Positions 6,977 through 15,698 of a stretch of DNA of 22,293 nucleotides are shown piece by piece. The first letter of the stretch is position 1. Each line of letters starts with the position of its first letter. A program made the translations under genes and the position numbers. A model generated the notes under the pieces. It saw only the letters and a list, made by a program, of their open reading frames with translations. It did no database searches and had not been told where the DNA came from. This stretch comes from an uncultured Caryophanales bacterium (lineage in GTDB: Bacteria; Bacillota_I; Bacilli_A; RFN20; CAG-826). Location of the stretch: NCBI GenBank assembly GCA_902464635.1, contig CABQKC010000028.1, positions 1 through 22,293 of the forward strand, given 5' to 3'.

Positions 6977-9900
6977 ATGTATATAGATAAGATTAAATTA
7001 AATAAAGAATTCGAACTTGAGGAAATAAAAGAAAAACAAAAATACGTAGATATCCTTCTTTCCTTATTCAAAGAAAAGAAAATAAAGATTGCCTATAGTT
7101 ACGATAAGGAAACAGATTCTTTTACATATCATTGCTACATGCAGCAATTAGATGACCACCTTGTATATTCATCATTGAAAGTAGACTCATCTGGTTCTAT
7201 TTCATATAAAAAAGATGAAGACGTATTCGCTTATTCCCTTTGTAAATATCTTCTAGATATAGAAAAAAACAAAACTCCAGAAGAATTAGAAAAGCTATAT
7301 GAAGGAATTGATTCAAATGTCCTTAAATCAGCATTTTTATCTCCAGAAGAAAACAAAAAGAGACTTACTTTAAGGAATTCATTCTTGGATATGTTAGGTG
7401 AAAAAGAATCAATCCAAGAAGAACCGATTAACTTTATCGCGACTGAGATTAAACTTTATTTGCATACGGATAGTTCAATTTATGGTTCCGATTATTTCAC
7501 TTCCAATATCATTTTTTACATATCCAATAAAGACAAAGACAAAATTCCTTTGTTTCCGAAAGAATTGCTTTCATCCACCTCTTCTATCCTTAAAAAGGGA
7601 AAGAAAAGATATAGAATAAATTATTCATTAATTGAAAATTTAGTTAACCCCTGTCTTGTTATTGCCTCTAAATATGCTAACTCTGACCTAAACGTAAAAG
7701 AAAGCGAACTGCCTGACTTGATAAGTCTATTTAAAGGCCAAACAATATATCTAAATAATAAAAAATATTATGTAAACGAAGAGATAAATGAAGGAGGGAT
7801 AAGTTTAAAAGAAGATGGTTCTATATCCTTGCTTCCGGATTTAGAAAGTTCACATGAGACTTTATTATTTTCTTCTTCCGATAAGTTAGTTACTTCTAAT
7901 GAAAAATCATCTTTAATCAAGATATATTCCTTTAAAAGCGAGAAATCTAAATCAATATATAGCTATATCTATGATCATCAACTTGGAGAAAAAGAAATTA
8001 GCTACATCCAGGATTTAGTAATCTCAAAAATGAAGAAAGAAAAAGGGCTTAAGATAATAGGTTCTAATTCAAAATATAAGATTAAGTATTATGTAGATTA
8101 TCTATCCGAATTAGAAAAGCTTGTATTTAAGACAGAGCTATATTTTGATGAAGAAGAAATAAGCAAAGAAAACTTCATCCAAAGCGAATTCGCGAATGAA
8201 TATTATTCTTCCTTTGAAGAAGAAGTTAATTCTCTTCATGGCATTCTAAATGGAGAAATAAAGGACCCATTATATGTTTATGCCTTCCTTTCTTCTCAAT
8301 ATAAGGATTTATCTACCTACTGTAATTTATATCTAAGTAGCAACCTTGCTAATTTAACTAGATCAAAAGGAACATCAATCAAAGTAAAGTTGGATTCTAA
8401 AGACGGCTGGATTAATGGAGATATATCTAGTAATGAATTTAGCGAGCAAGAAATTAGAGAAATTATCGAATCATATAAGAGAAAGAAAGAATTTGTCTTG
8501 ATAAAAGATAAATTAATTAACCTTCATGATGAAGAAATATCTTCCTTAGTAGAAATAAATGATTTATTAAAAGATTCAAAAGGCAAAAAGAAAGAAGATT
8601 TACCTTTCTGGACTACTTTCATGTTGTCTTCTAAAAAAGGTATTGAAGTCGATTTATCTTCTTCCTTAAATGATTTTGTAACTGACTTGGCTAATTTTAA
8701 AAAGAATAAATTAGATTTGCCAAAAGAATTATCTTCCGTTTTACGTCCATATCAAAAAAACGGGGTCAAATGGCTTTCTACTTTAAATAAATATCGTCTC
8801 CCCGCCTTATTAGCAGACGATATGGGATTAGGTAAGACACTTCAGACGATTTGCTTTATAAAAACATTAAAACAGAAGGGGCCTGTATTAATTGTCTGCC
8901 CAAAATCAGTTACTTATAACTGGCAAAAAGAAATTGAAAAATGGGCACCTGAACTTAAAAGCAATGTCATCTCTGGTTCAGTTGAATCTAGGACTAAATC
9001 ATTAAACGAAATATCAAAAGGTACGAATGAGGTATTCATTACTTCTTATGAAACATTAAGAAATGATGAAGATAAATATTCTTCTTTGTCTTTCCTTTTG
9101 CTCATATTAGATGAAGCACAGAATATCAAAAACCCGCATGCAAAGAAATCTTTCGCGGTCAAATCAATCCAATCTAAGTATCGACTAGCGTTGACCGGCA
9201 CCCCAATTGAAAATTCAGCGATAGATTTATTCTCTATATTTGATTTCTTAATGGAAGGGTATCTAGGAAATGAAAAAGAATTCTTCTCTAGATATGGAGG
9301 AGTTCCAGATAAAGAAAAAAGCAATGAGCTATATAACAAGATCAAGCCGTTCTATCTAAGAAGAAAGAAAGAAGATGTCTTAAGCGACCTCCCTCCAAAG
9401 ACTGTTGAAGTAGTCTCTATTACAATGGATGAAGAAGAATCTAAGATTTATAAGGCCAACTTAGAAAAAGCTAGAATCGAATCTAACGAAGGTAATCCTA
9501 TCGCGATTTTGGCTACAATTACAAAATTAAGGACGATATGTGTCGATACTCCTGCTTTCTTTGAAGGGGCTAACTTTATATCTAGCAAGCTCCAATATAG
9601 CATCGATAAGATTAAGCAAGGATTGGAGACCGGGCATAAATTCATCGTCTTCTCTTCCTTTACGAAAGTACTCCACCACTTAAACGAATTATTAAATAAC
9701 GAGAATATCCCTAATAAGATTATTGAAGGAGATACACCTGCTAAAGAAAGGGTATCAATATCAGAAGATTTCAATAAGAAGAATGATTTTGGAGTCGTAT
9801 TAGTTTCTTTAAAAGCTGGTGGAACTGGTCTAAATCTATATGGGGCCGATATGGTAATACACCTAGATCCATGGTGGAATGTTGCAGCCGAAGAGCAAGC

Positions 9901-10093
9901 TAGCGATAGGGCACACCGTATTGGGCAGACCCGTCCTGTAACCGTCTATAAATTAGTCGCGTTCAATACAATTGAAGAAAAAGTATTAAAATTGCAGGAA
10001 ATTAAAGCAGGCATTGTATCTAGCTTAATAAAAGAAGGAGATGCCGGAATTACTAAATTAAGCAAGGAAGATATTAAATTCCTATTGTCTTAA
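6977..10093 (+). CDS. SNF2-family DNA helicase/translocase (YwqA-like)
   Basis: 1038 residues. The N-terminal 590 or so residues are an SNF2-associated region without clear motifs. The ATPase core follows: motif I LADDMGLGKT (Lys620), motif II DEAQ (712-715), motif III LTGTPIENS, and in the C-terminal RecA lobe HLDPWWNVAAEEQA and DRAHRIGQTRPV (from about 977) for motifs V and VI. All catalytic signatures are present, so the enzyme should be an active ATP-driven double-stranded DNA translocase. It follows the SWIM gene by three bases and precedes the CDF gene by 19, so one transcript is likely. Bacterial SNF2 proteins of this type are linked to RNA polymerase recycling or DNA repair; which applies here is not visible. 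Confidence 0.95.
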   Translation: MYIDKIKLNKEFELEEIKEKQKYVDILLSLFKEKKIKIAYSYDKETDSFTYHCYMQQLDDHLVYSSLKVDSSGSISYKKDEDVFAYSLCKYLLDIEKNKTPEELEKLYEGIDSNVLKSAFLSPEENKKRLTLRNSFLDMLGEKESIQEEPINFIATEIKLYLHTDSSIYGSDYFTSNIIFYISNKDKDKIPLFPKELLSSTSSILKKGKKRYRINYSLIENLVNPCLVIASKYANSDLNVKESELPDLISLFKGQTIYLNNKKYYVNEEINEGGISLKEDGSISLLPDLESSHETLLFSSSDKLVTSNEKSSLIKIYSFKSEKSKSIYSYIYDHQLGEKEISYIQDLVISKMKKEKGLKIIGSNSKYKIKYYVDYLSELEKLVFKTELYFDEEEISKENFIQSEFANEYYSSFEEEVNSLHGILNGEIKDPLYVYAFLSSQYKDLSTYCNLYLSSNLANLTRSKGTSIKVKLDSKDGWINGDISSNEFSEQEIREIIESYKRKKEFVLIKDKLINLHDEEISSLVEINDLLKDSKGKKKEDLPFWTTFMLSSKKGIEVDLSSSLNDFVTDLANFKKNKLDLPKELSSVLRPYQKNGVKWLSTLNKYRLPALLADDMGLGKTLQTICFIKTLKQKGPVLIVCPKSVTYNWQKEIEKWAPELKSNVISGSVESRTKSLNEISKGTNEVFITSYETLRNDEDKYSSLSFLLLILDEAQNIKNPHAKKSFAVKSIQSKYRLALTGTPIENSAIDLFSIFDFLMEGYLGNEKEFFSRYGGVPDKEKSNELYNKIKPFYLRRKKEDVLSDLPPKTVEVVSITMDEEESKIYKANLEKARIESNEGNPIAILATITKLRTICVDTPAFFEGANFISSKLQYSIDKIKQGLETGHKFIVFSSFTKVLHHLNELLNNENIPNKIIEGDTPAKERVSISEDFNKKNDFGVVLVSLKAGGTGLNLYGADMVIHLDPWWNVAAEEQASDRAHRIGQTRPVTVYKLVAFNTIEEKVLKLQEIKAGIVSSLIKEGDAGITKLSKEDIKFLLS

Positions 10094-10112
10094 TCGTGAT
10101 AGAATATTCGCT

Positions 10113-11309
10113 ATGGTCAATCTATTAAGAAGAATCTTCATAAAAGATTATAAAAACGTCGATAATGAAATAGTCAGGGGGAGACATGGCAAATTTGCAG
10201 CCTTCTTTGGTATCGTTACTAACTTGGTATTAGTCTTATTAAAAGGTGGGGTTGCTTTATATGGGGCAAGCAAGAACCATTGGGTATTCTCTTTGGCCTT
10301 AATCGCCGATACAGTCAATAACCTTGGTGATTTAGCATCTAACCTAGTTACTTTGTTTGGCTTCAAGATGGCTATGAAGCCCGCTGATAAAGACCATCCA
10401 TTTGGCCATCAACGCATTGAATATATATCTGGGTTAATCGTATCTATATTTGTCGTCGCGACTGGGCTTGAATTATTTTCTTCTTCTATTCAAGCAGCAA
10501 TTAATAAAGCTGAAGTCACCTATGATTTATTAGCAATCATTATCCTATTCATATCTAGCCTAATTAAATTAGGACAAGGCTATGTGAATTATGGACTAGG
10601 GAAAGCTATATCCTCCCCTTCATTAAAGGCAACTTGCCTTGATTCGATTTCAGATGCAATCGCCACCACTATATTAGGGGTGGGGGCCATTATTACCTAT
10701 TGCCTTGATTTCCCTTATCTAGACTCATATCTAGGTTTAGCCATATCTTTATTTATCATCTATTCAGGAATAATGATGATAAAAGAAACTAGCGATCCTC
10801 TTATTGGACACGCCGCAAATAAAGAAGATGTAGAAAAGATAGTAAAAGAAATACTCTCTTATAAAGAAATTAAGGGGGTACATGATGTCATTTGCCATAA
10901 TTATGGGCCTACTAAGATATTTATTTCTTTGCATGTCGAAGTTGATGAAAAAAATGACCTTGCCTATATCCATGATGTAATCGATAACATCGAAGAAGAT
11001 ATTAGAAAGAAGTTTGCAGTAGAGATAACTATCCACATGGATCCTATATCTATTGGAAATAAGGAAGTAGACGAAACAAAAGATAAGGTTCTAACTCTAT
11101 TAGCTAAATTAGATAAATCATTAACTATCCATGACTTCAGAATGGTAAAAGGACCGACCCATGTAAACGTTATCTTCGATATAGTCGTTCCTTATGATGA
11201 TAAATCATTTAACGAGGCTAATGTCTTAAATACCTTAGAAGCAGGTTTTTTAGATGAACCTATAAAGCATAACTTCATTGTTAGGTTTGATCATCCTTAC
11301 GAAGAATAA
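10113..11309 (+). CDS. Cation diffusion facilitator (CDF) family metal exporter, probably Mn2+
   Basis: 398 residues. It exchanges a divalent metal for protons across the membrane. Six hydrophobic segments lie between about 28 and 225, with a soluble C-terminal domain (about 230-320, CDF dimerisation fold) and an extra C-terminal extension. Transport-site residues are visible: NNLGD in TM2 (Asn69 and Asp73) and DSISD in TM5 (Asp177 and Asp181). HPFGHQR after TM2 is a family signature. The N/DxxxD plus DxxxD pattern is that of manganese-type CDFs (MntE) rather than HxxxD zinc transporters, so Mn2+ is my inference. No clear SD precedes the ATG, and expression probably depends on read-through from the SNF2 gene. 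Confidence 0.92.
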   Translation: MVNLLRRIFIKDYKNVDNEIVRGRHGKFAAFFGIVTNLVLVLLKGGVALYGASKNHWVFSLALIADTVNNLGDLASNLVTLFGFKMAMKPADKDHPFGHQRIEYISGLIVSIFVVATGLELFSSSIQAAINKAEVTYDLLAIIILFISSLIKLGQGYVNYGLGKAISSPSLKATCLDSISDAIATTILGVGAIITYCLDFPYLDSYLGLAISLFIIYSGIMMIKETSDPLIGHAANKEDVEKIVKEILSYKEIKGVHDVICHNYGPTKIFISLHVEVDEKNDLAYIHDVIDNIEEDIRKKFAVEITIHMDPISIGNKEVDETKDKVLTLLAKLDKSLTIHDFRMVKGPTHVNVIFDIVVPYDDKSFNEANVLNTLEAGFLDEPIKHNFIVRFDHPYEE

Positions 11310-11313
11310 ATGC

Positions 11314-11363
11314 ATCAAAAACTCGTTGGAATTTCTTCTAATTTTTAAAGATTCCAACGCATT
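11314..11363. repeat. 50-bp palindromic repeat, copy 1 (3' side of ATPase 2)
   Basis: It begins ATCAAAAACTCGTTGGAATT and ends AGATTCCAACGCATT, with CGTTGGAAT and ATTCCAACG as inverted arms. It fills the gap between the convergent CDF and ATPase 2 genes, ending exactly one base before the ATPase 2 stop codon. It could also act as a hairpin at the end of both transcripts, but there is no adjacent T-tract. Confidence 0.85.
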
Positions 11364-12599
11364 TCAAGATAAATAGATATCTACCTTGCCTGTTAGGAAA
11401 TCAATTATATTGATATGCGTAATCCCGTTATTAGATGTATCTTTCTTATCTAAAGACATTACATACTTAGGTGAATTATCCCTTATTTTTGCAAAGGAAC
11501 CATATTCTCTATCGAAGGTTTTTTTGTCTTTTATAGAATAGGCAACTTGAATTAAACACTTCTTCTTATTTTTAATAACGACAAAATCGATTTCACCATC
11601 ATTAAATTTCCCATAGCGGACTTCATAACCCCTATATAGAAGTTCATTAAACAAAATTCCTTCCAAGGCAAAAGTATCATCTAATTCCAAAACATTGCCT
11701 AGTGCATTCCTTAGTCCAACATCTATTGCATAATATTTTTTCGTTCCGGTTAGTTGCTCTTTTCCCTTTAGATAATATGGCTTGCATTCAAGTAAAAAAT
11801 AACATTCCTCAAGATATTTAGCATAGTTACTTATAGTTTGAGAAAAACTCTTTTGCTCATCCTTTGTAGCGTTCTTTTTTATAAATTTAGCTATAGAGTA
11901 AGCCGAAAATGGCTTACCAGTGGTAGAAATTATATATTTCGATACATTCTCGAAATAATTCTTATTTATAGATTTATGAACCTTGTATACATCCTTTTGA
12001 ATGATTGAATCATATAGAGATGCTAGATATTGCCTAATCCCATCCCCATCAATTTCTTCATAACGTTGAGGCATTCCTCCGAATTCTAGATAATCGTCAA
12101 AATCATTATCTAGAACAGGCATATTATTCTTTCTTTTGTATTCTAGGGTTTCTAGATAAGTAAATGGATAAACCTCAAATTCTTTAGCCCTGCCTGTTAA
12201 TCTATCTTGTAATTTGCCATGAAGCAATTTTGAGTTAGAACCAGTTATAAATAAAGAGCAGTTATAACTTACTCGAATAGAGGCGACAGCTACTTCAAAT
12301 TTCCTAATATGTTGGACTTCATCAATAAAAATATAATATTTTTCTTTATCCTTTATTAATTTATCTAGTTTTTTCTCTATTTTCTTTCTAGTAGTCAATC
12401 CTTCTCCCGACTTACCTTCTAAATCAAAAACGATGATGTGATCTTCAGATATGCCTAATGCTTTTATTTCAGCAATAATCTGGAGCAATAACTCTGATTT
12501 GCCACATCTTCTAACTCCAGTTATAGCCTTAATGTATTTAGAATGGTAAAAAGGCCTGATTCTAGCTAAATAGTTTTCCCTAATAATTATATTATCCAT
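11364..12599 (-). CDS. ATPase 2: AAA_14 / DUF4143 ATPase
   Basis: 411 residues. Walker A GVRRCGKS (28-35), Walker B IFIDEVQ (Asp93, Glu94), sensor FITGSNSKLL and the YPFTYLE and FGGMPQ signatures define the AAA_14 ATPase; the C-terminal third is DUF4143. Its nuclease-like motif is EIDFVV (Asp338) followed by IQV, with Gln351 where PD-(D/E)xK enzymes carry Glu, so it is probably a non-catalytic derivative. It ends in TGA, evidence for the standard code. No SD precedes the ATG at 12599; an AATATA block (TATATT on the coding strand) at 12606-12611 would place transcription start near the ATG, so a leaderless mRNA is possible. The gene is bracketed by 50-bp repeats. Role unknown. Confidence 0.85.
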   Translation of the reverse strand: MDNIIIRENYLARIRPFYHSKYIKAITGVRRCGKSELLLQIIAEIKALGISEDHIIVFDLEGKSGEGLTTRKKIEKKLDKLIKDKEKYYIFIDEVQHIRKFEVAVASIRVSYNCSLFITGSNSKLLHGKLQDRLTGRAKEFEVYPFTYLETLEYKRKNNMPVLDNDFDDYLEFGGMPQRYEEIDGDGIRQYLASLYDSIIQKDVYKVHKSINKNYFENVSKYIISTTGKPFSAYSIAKFIKKNATKDEQKSFSQTISNYAKYLEECYFLLECKPYYLKGKEQLTGTKKYYAIDVGLRNALGNVLELDDTFALEGILFNELLYRGYEVRYGKFNDGEIDFVVIKNKKKCLIQVAYSIKDKKTFDREYGSFAKIRDNSPKYVMSLDKKDTSNNGITHINIIDFLTGKVDIYLS

Positions 12600-12610
12600 A
12601 ATTTGAATAT

Positions 12611-12660
12611 ATCAAAAACTCATTGGAATTTCATTAATTTTTTAAAGATTCCAACGCATT
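12611..12660. repeat. 50-bp palindromic repeat, copy 2 (5' side of ATPase 2)
   Basis: Same length and orientation as the copy at 11314-11363, with about five mismatches in fifty, mostly in the loop. It begins ATCAAAAACTCATTGGAATT and lies 11 bases upstream of the ATPase 2 ATG. Together the two copies are direct repeats enclosing the whole gene. Confidence 0.85.
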
Positions 12661-12673
12661 CTGATATGTTTAA

Positions 12674-12700
12674 AAAGAAAGCAGCCCATAAAGGCTATTT
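12674..12700 (-). terminator. Weak possible terminator of the GH112 gene
   Basis: On the minus strand AGCC and GGCT pair around TTTATG, followed by GCTTTCTTTTT. The stem is only four base pairs, so this is a weak candidate placed right where the phosphorylase transcript should end. Confidence 0.25.
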
Positions 12701-12721
12701 CCAATAATTCAAGAATATGAA

Positions 12722-14908
12722 TTATTTTCTTTCAATCCACTTAATCTCGTGAGGGGCTAAGCTAAATTCAGTTTTATTCCCATCTATATCAAAGAATGTG
12801 GTCTTTTCTTCTTTATCTAGGTTGTTTAATAAAGAATATGAATTGCTAGACGGATAATAATAACAATCAATATTTGGATTGCTAGATAAAGCCTTTTGGT
12901 AACTTCTCTCTTTTTGAGATACCCAAAGAAGGCTCTTATATATAAGCCTAAATGATTCAAATGAATCTAATAGACCAGAGATATATACTGCCCTACCCTT
13001 ATTATATGTATTGACTGAGAAATCAATATTCCCTCCTTGAAGGGTATTTTGGGTAGGATCATTTTCATTTATCGAGCAAGATAATATAGTTGCCCCAATT
13101 GGATAAACCATTTCCCTAGAAGAAACAAATTTAACCTTAGACATATCTAAATCGGAAATTATCCAGTGATTAGAATCAATCTTATCAAATACCTTGTTCT
13201 TGCAATAGGTAAATCCCATTTCTTTTTCTACTCCAAATATGTCTCCAAGCTGGATATATTTACCTTCATAGAAATAACCACTAGGACTACCAATTCCAAT
13301 TAATCCCCCACCGTTATAGACATATTCCCTGATCTTAGTTAATAAGGTTTCATTCTTCCAATAATAATCACCTTGGAAAGAAGAACCTTCTAGGCCTGTA
13401 TTAACTAATACATCATATTTAGATATATCTATATTCCCATTAATGATGTCATCAAAAGAAATGAATTCAACATCTACAGGTTGTCCACATATTGCATTAA
13501 AGAAAGTCCCATATCCTTTTGTTTCCATCTTTGTATCGTCAGTAAAATTGCCATTGAACATCCAGCTATTTTGTCTTCCCCAATAGCTCATTACCCCGAC
13601 TTTAACAAAATTAAAGGAACCGGATTTATCAACATGTGATTTAATTAGACGGAATTCATCACATACTTGCTTAGCTAACTTTTGGAAATTAGGATAAGAA
13701 TCCACAAGCTTTAGATATCCACCGAATCCAATACGGTCAATGCATTTCTTTAATAAGCCCCTTCTCTCGCTTAGATAATTCTTATTTAGATAAGCACATC
13801 CTAATTCATCGCTAGGACATTCATTAGGGAAGAAATATGGATTTAATCTACCTTCGGTATATTTAATGCCTTTCATATCAGTTAATAAACGGATATAAGG
13901 GCCGCTATGAGGGGCACCAACAACTGCATCTAGTCCAATTGAAGCAAAATAAGGATTATATGGTTCAGTTCCAATTCGATGATCCCCGTCAAACATCATG
14001 GCCTTCTTATTATATTTATGGACTATATCAACAAATAATTTAGCCCAGCCACAGCATTTCCTTTGGACCATATCGATATAAGACCTAGTTTTCTTGCTAG
14101 GTATTTGATATCTAGATGCATATGTTCCTGAAGTAACTAAATCTTCTAAAGTTATTTCTTCTCCATATTCTTTTTTAAATTCATTAAACATCATTGGAGA
14201 TGCACTCATCGCATAGGTATGCCAGTCCCAGATAGATTGATGTAAGCCATCTTTATAAACCATAAAGAAGTTATAGAAGAAGGTAGTAAAACGTACGACA
14301 GTGATATCAGGATTAGATTTGCACCACTCTTCCATCCTATCTAGCATGTGTTGCAAAGCCTCTGGATAGATTGGATCTATATCAATATCGATAGGAACAT
14401 CTTTCCAGTTATTTGAATGGTAATTATATATTTGGACTGGATCCCACAAGTTTTTAGCAAAGAAGCTAACCGTATATTCATGGAATGGGATAGTTTTATT
14501 TATCCTAACGATATTATTCCCAAGATATTCATAATCAGCAACTAGCTTTCCGCTCGTACGGTCAAATACCTGCATATAATCTAATGCATCGACATTTACT
14601 TCTAATGATTTCTTGAAGATATTTTCAAGTAAATCAATATCTAAAGTTGAGGAAGTCGCTAATTTCCTATCGGTAATTAAAGCAACGTTTTGAAGATATT
14701 CAGGATGGCTCTTCGCATATTCATGGTCTTCCCTAATTATGAAATAGGCTTTATATACTTCGCAATCAAATAAGCTCTTCGCATTCTTAGGAAGAGAAAC
14801 TCCATCACAATCCCTAACGGCATCCGCTCCCCATAGGTCAATATATTTTTTAGTGCCTTCGATAAAATTAGAATCAGTTGGAATTGTTACAAAGCCTTTA
14901 TTTTTCAT
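12722..14908 (-). CDS. lnpA: 1,3-beta-galactosyl-N-acetylhexosamine phosphorylase (GH112)
   Basis: 728 residues, normal for GH112. The enzyme phosphorolyses galacto-N-biose (mucin core) and/or lacto-N-biose (milk sugars) to galactose 1-phosphate and an N-acetylhexosamine in the cytoplasm. Recognised from the N-terminal GFVTIPTDSNF and WGADAVRDCDG, the VVRFTTFFYNFF strand, AMMFDGDHRIGTEPY (Asp309 of the GDH, matching by motif the general acid of the bifidobacterial enzyme) and IGLDAVVG. A beta-sandwich glutaminase-like domain (YDVLVNTG, YVYNGGGLIGIGSPSG) and C-terminal barrel follow. AAAGGA lies 11 bases before the ATG. Substrate preference among GNB, LNB and Gal-beta-1,4-rhamnose cannot be read here. 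The adjacent transporter gene is decayed and no other pathway gene is present. Confidence 0.93.
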   Translation of the reverse strand: MKNKGFVTIPTDSNFIEGTKKYIDLWGADAVRDCDGVSLPKNAKSLFDCEVYKAYFIIREDHEYAKSHPEYLQNVALITDRKLATSSTLDIDLLENIFKKSLEVNVDALDYMQVFDRTSGKLVADYEYLGNNIVRINKTIPFHEYTVSFFAKNLWDPVQIYNYHSNNWKDVPIDIDIDPIYPEALQHMLDRMEEWCKSNPDITVVRFTTFFYNFFMVYKDGLHQSIWDWHTYAMSASPMMFNEFKKEYGEEITLEDLVTSGTYASRYQIPSKKTRSYIDMVQRKCCGWAKLFVDIVHKYNKKAMMFDGDHRIGTEPYNPYFASIGLDAVVGAPHSGPYIRLLTDMKGIKYTEGRLNPYFFPNECPSDELGCAYLNKNYLSERRGLLKKCIDRIGFGGYLKLVDSYPNFQKLAKQVCDEFRLIKSHVDKSGSFNFVKVGVMSYWGRQNSWMFNGNFTDDTKMETKGYGTFFNAICGQPVDVEFISFDDIINGNIDISKYDVLVNTGLEGSSFQGDYYWKNETLLTKIREYVYNGGGLIGIGSPSGYFYEGKYIQLGDIFGVEKEMGFTYCKNKVFDKIDSNHWIISDLDMSKVKFVSSREMVYPIGATILSCSINENDPTQNTLQGGNIDFSVNTYNKGRAVYISGLLDSFESFRLIYKSLLWVSQKERSYQKALSSNPNIDCYYYPSSNSYSLLNNLDKEEKTTFFDIDGNKTEFSLAPHEIKWIERK

Positions 14909-14927
14909 ATATTACTTAATCCTTTTT

Positions 14928-15114
14928 TTAAGTTTTTGAATCAAAGAACAATAGTTTATCTAAATTAAAGCAAATCTCTACTTCATTAATAGGAGAAACC
15001 TTGTTGCCGCTAGGAATCTTCATGATGATTTCGCGCTCATCAATTTAAAATAAACTGCAAGTTCAAATCCTAATAATTCTATAAAATCGCATGCCAATTT
15101 AAAAGACTCGCTCT
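14928..15114 (-). pseudogene. C-terminal fragment of a UgpC/MsmK-type sugar ABC transporter ATPase
   Basis: On the minus strand, one frame reads FIELLGFELAVYFKL and a second frame then continues DEREIIMKIPSGNK, VSPINEVEICFNLDKLLFF, DSKT, stop at 14928. This is the usual end of MsmK/UgpC-type nucleotide-binding subunits (ELLGsE, yf-ld--e-iikvPs, gdeV-l-fd-dk-hlFD). The two parts join if one base were added near 15048, so the fragment carries a frameshift as well as lacking everything upstream. These ATPases energise oligosaccharide importers; its position directly upstream of the GH112 gene on the same strand suggests the lost importer fed that phosphorylase. Homology is recognised by eye. Confidence 0.6.
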
Positions 15115-15136
15115 TGTTTTTAATGGTTTCTTTTAG

Positions 15137-15322
15137 CTAAATAACTATTTTCTTAAAAGTATTGAAAATAATGGCAATTTCTATAATGTAAACAGGATAG
15201 AATATGCGTTAGTTTTAAGAGAAACTGGCTTCTATACAGCCTCACAGATTAGAGAGATAGTAAATATAGAAAATGAATCATATTTCTATAAATTATTAAA
15301 GAAACATTCAAATTATAAATAA
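15137..15322 (+). pseudogene. Possible remnant of an unrecognised coding sequence
   Basis: A 61-codon open stretch between TAG and TAA with no ATG. Its latter half reads like protein (RIEYALVLRETGFYTASQI, then REIVNIENESYFYKLLKKH, SNYK). I do not recognise a family. It may be the tail of a deleted gene, or chance in AT-rich DNA. Confidence 0.3.
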
Positions 15323-15332
15323 GAGGAAAACG

Positions 15333-15511
15333 TTACATTGCCTTCCGTGCAAATCTATGACGATAGTTTTTTCTGTCTTTATTAACTATGACCGATTGTT
15401 CATAAATGTAATCAGAAAACTCCTTAAAGACCCTAAATCCATATAAGAACAAATAAAAATGAAATGTTCTAATACTGTTGAATATTGAAGCATATACCCA
15501 TTAGAATCCAT
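15333..15511 (-). pseudogene. Possible frameshifted remnant of an unrecognised gene
   Basis: On the minus strand an ATG at 15511 opens MDSNGYMLQYSTVLEHFIF, and another frame carries GFRVFKEFSDYIYEQSV, IVNKDRKNYRHRFARKAM, ending TAA at 15333. Both pieces have protein-like composition and could be one gene split by a frameshift around 15440. No family recognised. A plus-strand reading of the same bases is also open, so the strand is not secure. Confidence 0.25.
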
Positions 15512-15574
15512 AGAAGTCTTAAAATTTTATTTTATAAAATACCGATAAACACTATATTTTTAAGGCAATATTTT

Positions 15575-15686
15575 CGCAAATGTGAAAAACGGCATTAAAA
15601 AAGGTGGCGGAAATGTGAAAAACCAATTGAAAATAGGTGGCGGAAATGTGAAAATTAGCATAGAAAAATGTGGCGGAAATGTGAAA
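15575..15686. repeat. 33-bp iteron array upstream of ATPase 3 (GTGGCGGAAATGTGAAAA)
   Basis: The core AAATGTGAAA occurs at 15578, 15611, 15644 and 15677, an exact 33-base period. The three gene-proximal units share GTGGCGGAAATGTGAAA, separated by variable filler of about 15 bases with an A-rich tail; the distal unit is divergent (CGCAAATGTGAAAAA). The last unit runs into the SD of ATPase 3. Since 33 is a multiple of three, the array is open in frame with the gene and would encode GGGNVK repeats. The same core in the same spacing recurs at 20238. Confidence 0.95.
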
Positions 15687-15698
15687 GGTGTTATAAAC

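Larger units (their letters stand above)
14909..15574. other. Degenerate intergenic region with gene remnants
   Basis: About 660 bases without an intact gene. It holds the broken ABC-ATPase tail, a plus-strand and a minus-strand coding scrap (separate entries) and a 14-bp AT palindrome TATTTTATAAAATA at 15528-15541. TATATT near 15552 could be a -10 box for the ATPase 3 transcript. It looks like a decay zone between the sugar gene and the accessory cluster. Confidence 0.5.

Noticed and set aside
9046..9774. Minus-strand ORFs inside the SNF2 gene
   Set aside because: They are antisense shadows without SD or recognisable motifs; the SNF2 gene on the plus strand has all helicase motifs. Similar shadows inside the SWIM, CDF and ATPase genes were dropped.
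11314..11363. Bidirectional intrinsic terminator only
   Set aside because: It could serve convergent genes, but the near-identical copy at the 5' end of ATPase 2 and the absence of a T-tract make a repeat element the better description.
15575..15686. CRISPR array
   Set aside because: The period is only 33 bp with filler of about 15 bases, the filler is A-rich and partly similar between units, and no cas gene is present. The same applies to 21809-21952 and 5226-5332.
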